From CAIKMD01 sp963803265 (lineage in GTDB: Bacteria > Pseudomonadota > Alphaproteobacteria > ATCC43930 > CGMCC-115725): DNA of 64,000 nucleotides. Positions 58,315-64,000 of this stretch are shown here, piece after piece (within the stretch, counting starts at the first letter, position 1; each line of letters opens with the position of its first letter). The DNA is taken from the NCBI GenBank assembly GCA_963803265.1, contig CAWDLZ010000005.1, positions 134,179 to 198,178 of the forward strand, given 5' to 3'. Position numbers and translations under genes: made by a program. The notes beneath the pieces are model-generated. The model worked only from the letters and a program-made list of their open reading frames with translations. It searched no databases and was not told the origin of the DNA.

Positions 58315-58372
58315 AACCCCAGACATCCGCCTCTGGCGGAACCCAATCGAACGCAAATTCAGGAGGAGTTTC

Positions 58373-58681
58373 ATGAAGTTCCGTCCCTTGCATGACCGCG
58401 TGGTCGTGCGCCGCATCGAGCAGGACGAAAAGACCGCGGGCGGCATCATCATCCCCGACACCGCCAAGGAAAAGCCGATGGAAGGCGAGATCACCGCGGC
58501 GGGGCCCGGCGCCCGCGACGAAAGCGGCAAGCTGCAGCCGCTCGACGTCAAGGCCGGCGACCGCGTGCTGTTCGGCAAATGGTCGGGCACCGAGGTCAAG
58601 CTCGACGGCGAAGAGCTGATGATCATGAAGGAAAGCGACATCATGGGCGTCATCGAAGGCGCCAAGCCCGCGCGGAAATAG
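58373..58681 (+). CDS. groES: Co-chaperonin GroES
   Basis: A 102-residue heptameric lid of the GroEL chamber. It starts MKFRPLHDRVVVRRIEQDEK at ATG 58373, behind an AGGAGGAG Shine-Dalgarno. The mobile loop EKTAGGIIIPDTAKEKP is present. It is controlled by the two CIRCE sites upstream and precedes groEL by 38 bases. Frame intact. Confidence 0.97.
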   Translation: MKFRPLHDRVVVRRIEQDEKTAGGIIIPDTAKEKPMEGEITAAGPGARDESGKLQPLDVKAGDRVLFGKWSGTEVKLDGEELMIMKESDIMGVIEGAKPARK

Positions 58682-58719
58682 GCGCCCGAACTCACGAATT
58701 CAGGAAAGAGAGATAGATC

Positions 58720-60361
<1,642 letters not shown>

Positions 60362-60425
60362 TGGCGTAGCACAGGCGAAGGCCGAATTGAGGCCTTCGCC
60401 GTGGTGCGAAGCAAACTAAACCACC

Positions 60426-60457
60426 GGGCCGCGGCGCAAGCCGCGGCCCTTTTCTTT
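60426..60457 (+). terminator. Rho-independent terminator after groEL
   Basis: A perfect 10-bp stem GGGCCGCGGC/GCCGCGGCCC with a GCAA tetraloop, followed by TTTTCTTT. A second hairpin just upstream (60374-60399, GCGAAGGCC/GGCCTTCGC) lies between the groEL stop and this terminator. Confidence 0.88.
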
Positions 60458-60674
60458 GCAGCGACGACCGTCACCCGGATCCGCGACTAATCCTGGCGCG
60501 CGGATCGGGCGCGACCCGACGGAACGGGAGAGGGCGCCCAAAAAACTTTCGAGAGGCTCGCGACAGCGCTCTGTTGAATTCGAATCATGCGTTGCTTGAG
60601 TTGGGTAAGGACCCGCCCCTCTAACTTTCCGGCTGAAAAGCGACGTGTCGAAGGAATGGCCTTGTGACCGAGAA
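60458..60674. other. Intergenic stretch with no recognised feature
   Basis: About 217 bases between the groEL terminator and the FNR-type box. I see no supported reading frame, RNA gene or repeat in it. Confidence 0.5.
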
Positions 60675-60713
60675 TTGACCTATATCAATGTGCAACGATC
60701 CGATTTCTATAAA
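60675..60713 (+). promoter_or_regulatory. FNR/FixK-type box and -10 element
   Basis: TTGACCTATATCAA (60675-60688) matches the FNR/FixK consensus TTGAT-N4-ATCAA in all but one position. A TATAAA -10 element lies at 60708-60713. This would put the transcript start near 60722 and the box centre near -41, the class II activator position. The downstream genes are thus predicted to be induced under low oxygen. Confidence 0.7.
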
Positions 60714-60802
60714 AGCGAATTTGTTTGCATCGTCGGCTCGCTTGCGCATCGGCGCCGCGCGGGCCGGTAGCACGCATCAATCGGATAAGAGGAGCTGCGA
60801 CC

Positions 60803-61297
60803 ATGAGCCAGCGAACACTCATTAGTGCCGCCTTCGCGATCGCCGTTGCCGTCGCAACATCCGGATACAGCAGTCCAGCAGCCGCTCAGTACGGCCCCGG
60901 CTGGATGGGTCCCGGGATGATGTATGGCTACGGCCAGGGCGGCGGCTACGGCCCCGGCGGCATGGGTCCGGGCATGATGTATGGCTACGGCCAGGGCGGC
61001 TACGGCCCCGGCGGCATGGGTCCGGGCATGATGTACGGGTACGGCGGCTACGGCCCCGGCGCCGGCGGGTACGGACCGCCGCAACAGGCAAATCTCAACC
61101 TCACCGTCGACCAGGTGAAGAACAATATGGAGCGCTGGGTAAGGTCAAGCGGCAACCCGCATATCAAAGTTGGCAACGTCGCGGCGAAGGATGCCGACAC
61201 CATTACCGCCGAGATCGTCACCACGGACAAGGACGCGCTGGTGCAGCGCTACGAGATCAACCGGCATTCCGGCTTTATGGAGCCGACGGAGGAGTGA
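60803..61297 (+). CDS. Exported Gly/Met/Tyr-rich repeat protein
   Basis: A 164-residue protein. The N-terminal signal peptide (about residues 1-28) ends near SPAAAQ. Residues 30-92 consist of three repeats of the type GPGGMGPGMMYGYGQGGY. The C-terminal 70 residues (NLNLTVDQVKNNMERWVR to NRHSGFMEPTEE) look like a small folded periplasmic domain, PepSY-like in outline. The start has an AGAGGAG Shine-Dalgarno. Metal binding by the paired methionines is inference. It precedes the SHOCT gene by three bases and the metal ATPase by about 520. Frame intact. Confidence 0.8.
   Translation: MSQRTLISAAFAIAVAVATSGYSSPAAAQYGPGWMGPGMMYGYGQGGGYGPGGMGPGMMYGYGQGGYGPGGMGPGMMYGYGGYGPGAGGYGPPQQANLNLTVDQVKNNMERWVRSSGNPHIKVGNVAAKDADTITAEIVTTDKDALVQRYEINRHSGFMEPTEE
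60895..61074 (+). repeat. In-frame tandem repeat of about 54 bases
   Basis: Three units, each coding GPG-GMGPGMMYGYG-QGGY-like peptides. Units two and three are nearly identical at the base level. Unit one is slightly diverged, with an extra Gly codon, and the last unit is cut short. Recent duplication within the gene is the simplest explanation. Confidence 0.85.
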
Positions 61298-61300
61298 GTC

Positions 61301-61588
61301 ATGTGGGGCTATGGACCCTCCGGGATGATGGGCTATGGCGGCGGGTGGGGCTCCGAGTGGATGATGCTCTTCGGCGGGATGTTCTGGGTAATTCTCCTGG
61401 TCCTCGGCGTGGTGGCCGTAGTGTGGGTCGTGCGCGCTTCCCCGCACGGCGGCCATTATCCGCCGCGAATCGAGCCAAGCTCCTCGGGGTTGAGCATTCT
61501 CGAGGAACGGTACGCGCGCGGCGAAATCAACCGCGATGAATATCTGCAAAAGAAGCGCGACATCCTTGGACGTGGCGGGAACGACTAG
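61301..61588 (+). CDS. Small membrane protein with C-terminal SHOCT domain
   Basis: A 95-residue protein. The N-terminus MWGYGPSGMMGYGGGWGSEW shares the Gly/Tyr/Met style of the preceding gene. One membrane span follows (MFWVILLVLGVVAVVWVV). The C-terminus ILEERYARGEINRDEYLQKK is a SHOCT motif, an oligomerisation module. It starts three bases after its neighbour and is probably coupled. The function of SHOCT partners is generally unknown. Frame intact. Confidence 0.85.
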   Translation: MWGYGPSGMMGYGGGWGSEWMMLFGGMFWVILLVLGVVAVVWVVRASPHGGHYPPRIEPSSSGLSILEERYARGEINRDEYLQKKRDILGRGGND

Positions 61589-61628
61589 CGAGGCGCGGTG
61601 CTTTTTTTCTTGGCTGCAAACATATCGT

Positions 61629-61779
61629 GCGTGCTTCGACTGCCGACCCGTCCGACTGTTTCACGGTCGGACCCGAAGGGTTTGATCGCAAAGCGATCGA
61701 ACGGAGTCGGCCAGCACGAAAAACCTCTTTGATGACATTGAGAAATCTCCTCGGCCTGAGCGTAGTCGAAGGCCGCACG
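61629..61779. repeat. Composite palindromic element (REPIN/MITE-like)
   Basis: About 150 bases without a gene. Its two ends are inverted (CGTGC-TTCGACT near 61630; AGTCGAAGGCCGCACG near 61765-61780). Between them are two perfect or near-perfect hairpins: GTCCGAC...GTCGGAC (61650-61672) and GTTTGATCG...CGATCGAAC (61680-61702). It resembles dispersed REP doublets. It separates the SHOCT gene from the ATPase. Confidence 0.6.
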
Positions 61780-61817
61780 ATGCGCCTCCGGGTTCTTTGC
61801 GTGTTAGGATCGCGGCG

Positions 61818-63998
61818 ATGAGCTGCGCGAGCGATCACCATCACCACCACCCCGCGGCGCCGCCGCTGCCGCCGCGGCCCGGCCGTCTCTGGACCTGCCC
61901 GATGCATCCCGCGATCCGCCAAGCGGGGCCGGGCGCCTGCCCGCTTTGCGGCATGGCGCTCGAGCCGATAGAGACGACGGCGGAGTCCGGCGAGAACCGC
62001 GAACTCACGGACATGACCCGGCGGTTCTGGGTCGGTCTGGCTCTGGCATTGCCGGTCTTTGTCCTGGAAATGGGGGGCCACATCCCCGCTCCTGGCCTGC
62101 ATGATCTCGTCCCGCCGCGCAGCTCCACCTGGATTCAATTCGCTCTGTCAACGCCGGTCGTGTTGTGGGCGGGGTGGCCATTCTTCGAACGCGCCTGGGC
62201 GTCGGTCTTGCACCGCAGCCTGAACATGTTCAGCCTGATCGCCCTCGGGACAGGCGTCGCTTACCTCTACAGCGTCTTTGCAACCGTTGCGCCGGAAACG
62301 TTCCCCGCAGGGTTTCGCGGGATGGGCGGCACGGTCGCCGTTTACTTCGAAGCCGCCGCGGTAATCACCGTTCTCGTTCTGTTGGGTCAGGTGCTGGAAC
62401 TCCGTGCCCGCGAGCAGACCGGCGGCGCGATCCGCGCGTTGCTCAAACTGGCGCCGAAAACCGCGCACCGCTTGAAGGAAGGTGGCGAGGACGAGGAAGT
62501 CGCGCTTGAGCTGGTTCAGGTCGGCGATCGCCTCCGCGTGCGGCCCGGCGACGGCGTGCCGGTTGACGGCGAAGTTCTTGAGGGCAAGGGCGCCGTGGAT
62601 CAATCCATGGTCACTGGCGAGTCGATGCCCGCCGCCAAGCAGCCCGGCGACAGGCTTATCGGAGGGACGGTGAATGGCACCGGCTCGCTGGTGATGCGCG
62701 CCGACAAAGTTGGCGCGGACACTATGCTCGCGCGCATCGTGACCATGGTCGCCGAGGCGCAGCGGAGCCGGGCACCGATTCAGAGAATGGCCGACACCGT
62801 GTCGGGCTACTTTGTCCCGGCCGTACTCGGCGCGGCCGTCATTTCGTTCGTCGCGTGGGCTGTCTGGGGTCCTGCCCCCGCATTGTCTTACGCGCTGATT
62901 GCGGCGGTCTCCGTCCTTATCATCGCTTGCCCGTGCGCGCTTGGTCTGGCCACCCCGATGTCGATCAGCGTAGGCGTCGGCAAAGGCGCCAGTGCCGGCG
63001 TCCTGATCAAGTCGGCCGAGGCCCTTGAGCGCATGGAGAAGGTAGATACCCTAGTCGTCAACAAAACCGGCACGCTGACCGAAGGCAAGCCCAAGGTGAC
63101 GGCTATCGTTGGCGCAGCGGGATTGTCGGAGTCCGAGATTCTGCCGTTGGCGGCCAGTCTTGAGCAATCCAGCGAACACCCTCTCGCCGCAGCTATCGTC
63201 ACCGCCGCGCGGGAACGCAGTGCTTCGATCTGGGCGGCGGCGGACTTCGCCTCGGTCACGGGCAAGGGTGTTACCGGCAAGATCGGCGGCAGGTCGGTGG
63301 CACTGGGCAATGCGAAGCTGATGGCGGACCTTGGCATCAAGCTCGGCGAGCTCGAACACAAGGCCGACGAGCTTCGCAGCGACGGCGCGACAGCTCTATT
63401 TCTCGCGCTGGACCGCGAGCCGGGCGGCGTCATCGCCATCGCCGACCCGATCAAGTCAACGACACCAGCGGCCCTCGATAGCCTGCGCAAGGACGGGATA
63501 CGGATCGTGATGCTGACCGGCGACAACAAGACGACGGCCGAGGCTGTCGCCCGCAAACTTGGCATCAAGGAAGTCCAAGCCGGCGTTCTGCCGCAGGACA
63601 AGAACCGGATCGTCAAAAAACTCACGGCCGAGGGACGCATTGTCGCCATGGCCGGCGACGGGGTGAACGATGCCCCGGCTTTGGCCGAAGCCGCTGTTGG
63701 CATCGCCATGGGAACGGGAACCGAAGTCGCGATCCAGAGTGCCGGGATTACCCTGGTGAAAGGCGATCTCGCAGGCATCGCGCGGGCCATCGCATTGAGC
63801 CGCGCTACGATGCGGAACATCCGCCAAAATCTGGTATTCGCCTTCGCCTACAACGCCATCGGCATCCCGATTGCAGCAGGCGTCCTCTACCCGGCCTTCG
63901 GTCTTCTTCTCAATCCGATCATTGCCGCGTTGGCGATGTCGCTGAGCTCCGTATCGGTCATCGCGAATGCGCTGCGCTTAAGGCGGGCGAGGCTCTAG
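61818..63998 (+). CDS. Heavy-metal (Cu-type) P1B ATPase with HMBD domain; catalytic Asp read as Asn
   Basis: A 726-residue metal-exporting ATPase family member. The N-terminus has five His (7-11) and a heavy-metal binding domain (TCPMHPAIR...ACPLCGMALEP: Cys27, Met29, His30, Cys41, Cys44, Met46). The transmembrane metal site is Cys371-Pro-Cys in ACPCALGLATP. Actuator TGES, the nucleotide-site HP (SSEHPLA) and hinge GDGVNDAP are intact. The phosphorylation motif is NKTGTLT, with Asn415 (AAC at 63060-63062) in place of the invariant Asp. If real, the usual phosphoenzyme cycle should fail. The start is ATG 61818; it ends two bases before the window end. Confidence 0.9.
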   Translation: MSCASDHHHHHPAAPPLPPRPGRLWTCPMHPAIRQAGPGACPLCGMALEPIETTAESGENRELTDMTRRFWVGLALALPVFVLEMGGHIPAPGLHDLVPPRSSTWIQFALSTPVVLWAGWPFFERAWASVLHRSLNMFSLIALGTGVAYLYSVFATVAPETFPAGFRGMGGTVAVYFEAAAVITVLVLLGQVLELRAREQTGGAIRALLKLAPKTAHRLKEGGEDEEVALELVQVGDRLRVRPGDGVPVDGEVLEGKGAVDQSMVTGESMPAAKQPGDRLIGGTVNGTGSLVMRADKVGADTMLARIVTMVAEAQRSRAPIQRMADTVSGYFVPAVLGAAVISFVAWAVWGPAPALSYALIAAVSVLIIACPCALGLATPMSISVGVGKGASAGVLIKSAEALERMEKVDTLVVNKTGTLTEGKPKVTAIVGAAGLSESEILPLAASLEQSSEHPLAAAIVTAARERSASIWAAADFASVTGKGVTGKIGGRSVALGNAKLMADLGIKLGELEHKADELRSDGATALFLALDREPGGVIAIADPIKSTTPAALDSLRKDGIRIVMLTGDNKTTAEAVARKLGIKEVQAGVLPQDKNRIVKKLTAEGRIVAMAGDGVNDAPALAEAAVGIAMGTGTEVAIQSAGITLVKGDLAGIARAIALSRATMRNIRQNLVFAFAYNAIGIPIAAGVLYPAFGLLLNPIIAALAMSLSSVSVIANALRLRRARL

Positions 63999-64000
63999 GT

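Noticed and set aside
60895..61074. CRISPR-like repeat array
   Set aside because: The repeats are contiguous, coding and without unique spacers, and no cas genes are present.

Overview
The window is from a GC-rich alphaproteobacterium, probably in the Rhodospirillales/Rhizobiales range. Evidence for this is a lipoyl-E1beta fusion in the pyruvate dehydrogenase operon, an lpdA/lipA/COQ10-like gene order, an ATP12 chaperone, a CIRCE-controlled groESL and typical alphaproteobacterial palindromic repeats. Species and replicon cannot be read from the sequence.

Layout. 1-5.9 kb (+): 3' part of an ATP12-type F1 assembly chaperone, pccB, a small GIY-YIG nuclease cassette flanked by inverted palindromic repeats, pccA, acylphosphatase and an LplT-like MFS transporter. 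5.9-36.3 kb (-): the translation/transcription block. In transcription order it reads tRNA-Trp, secE, nusG, rplK, rplA, rplJ, rplL, rpoB, rpoC, terminator; then a new promoter and rpsL, rpsG, fusA, tuf, rpsJ and the S10/spc/alpha ribosomal genes down to rpoA and rplQ, with secY and adk inside. 36.5-42.7 kb (-): an AhpD-like protein and an RND efflux operon (outer-membrane factor, adaptor, pump). 42.9-45.9 kb (+): PLP-dependent cystathionine beta-lyase-like gene followed by modB and modC. 45.9-50.2 kb: NMT1-type binding protein, glutathione S-transferase, PilZ protein, MetE-like zinc methyltransferase, two-domain VOC protein. 50.3-57.4 kb (-): pdhA, pdhB, pdhC, lpdA, a DinB-like gene, lipA and a COQ10-like gene, so the pyruvate dehydrogenase complex sits with the enzyme that makes its lipoyl cofactor. 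57.6-60.4 kb: ftsB, tRNA-Val(CAC), and groES-groEL behind two CIRCE operators. 60.7-64 kb (+): a low-oxygen type promoter (FNR/FixK box), an exported Gly/Met/Tyr repeat protein, a SHOCT membrane protein, a palindromic repeat element and a heavy-metal P-type ATPase whose phosphorylation Asp is read as Asn.

A dominant technical feature is frame breakage. About 40 single-base insertions and about 9 single-base deletions interrupt essential genes (rpoB, rpoC, fusA, tuf, secY, many ribosomal proteins, groEL), and lpdA alone carries roughly 15 more. Restoring each site gives family-consensus protein, so I treat them as sequence errors and annotate each such gene as one CDS over its full span. The RND-metC-mod region and the last 5 kb are nearly free of them.

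Most notable biology: (1) the roughly 380-bp GIY-YIG cassette with perfectly symmetrical repeat ends placed between pccB and pccA; (2) the FNR-box-driven metal cluster with the Asp-to-Asn ATPase; (3) a palindromic intergenic repeat inserted in frame in the pdhC linker. No rRNA, CRISPR array, insertion sequence transposase, prophage or replication origin was seen.
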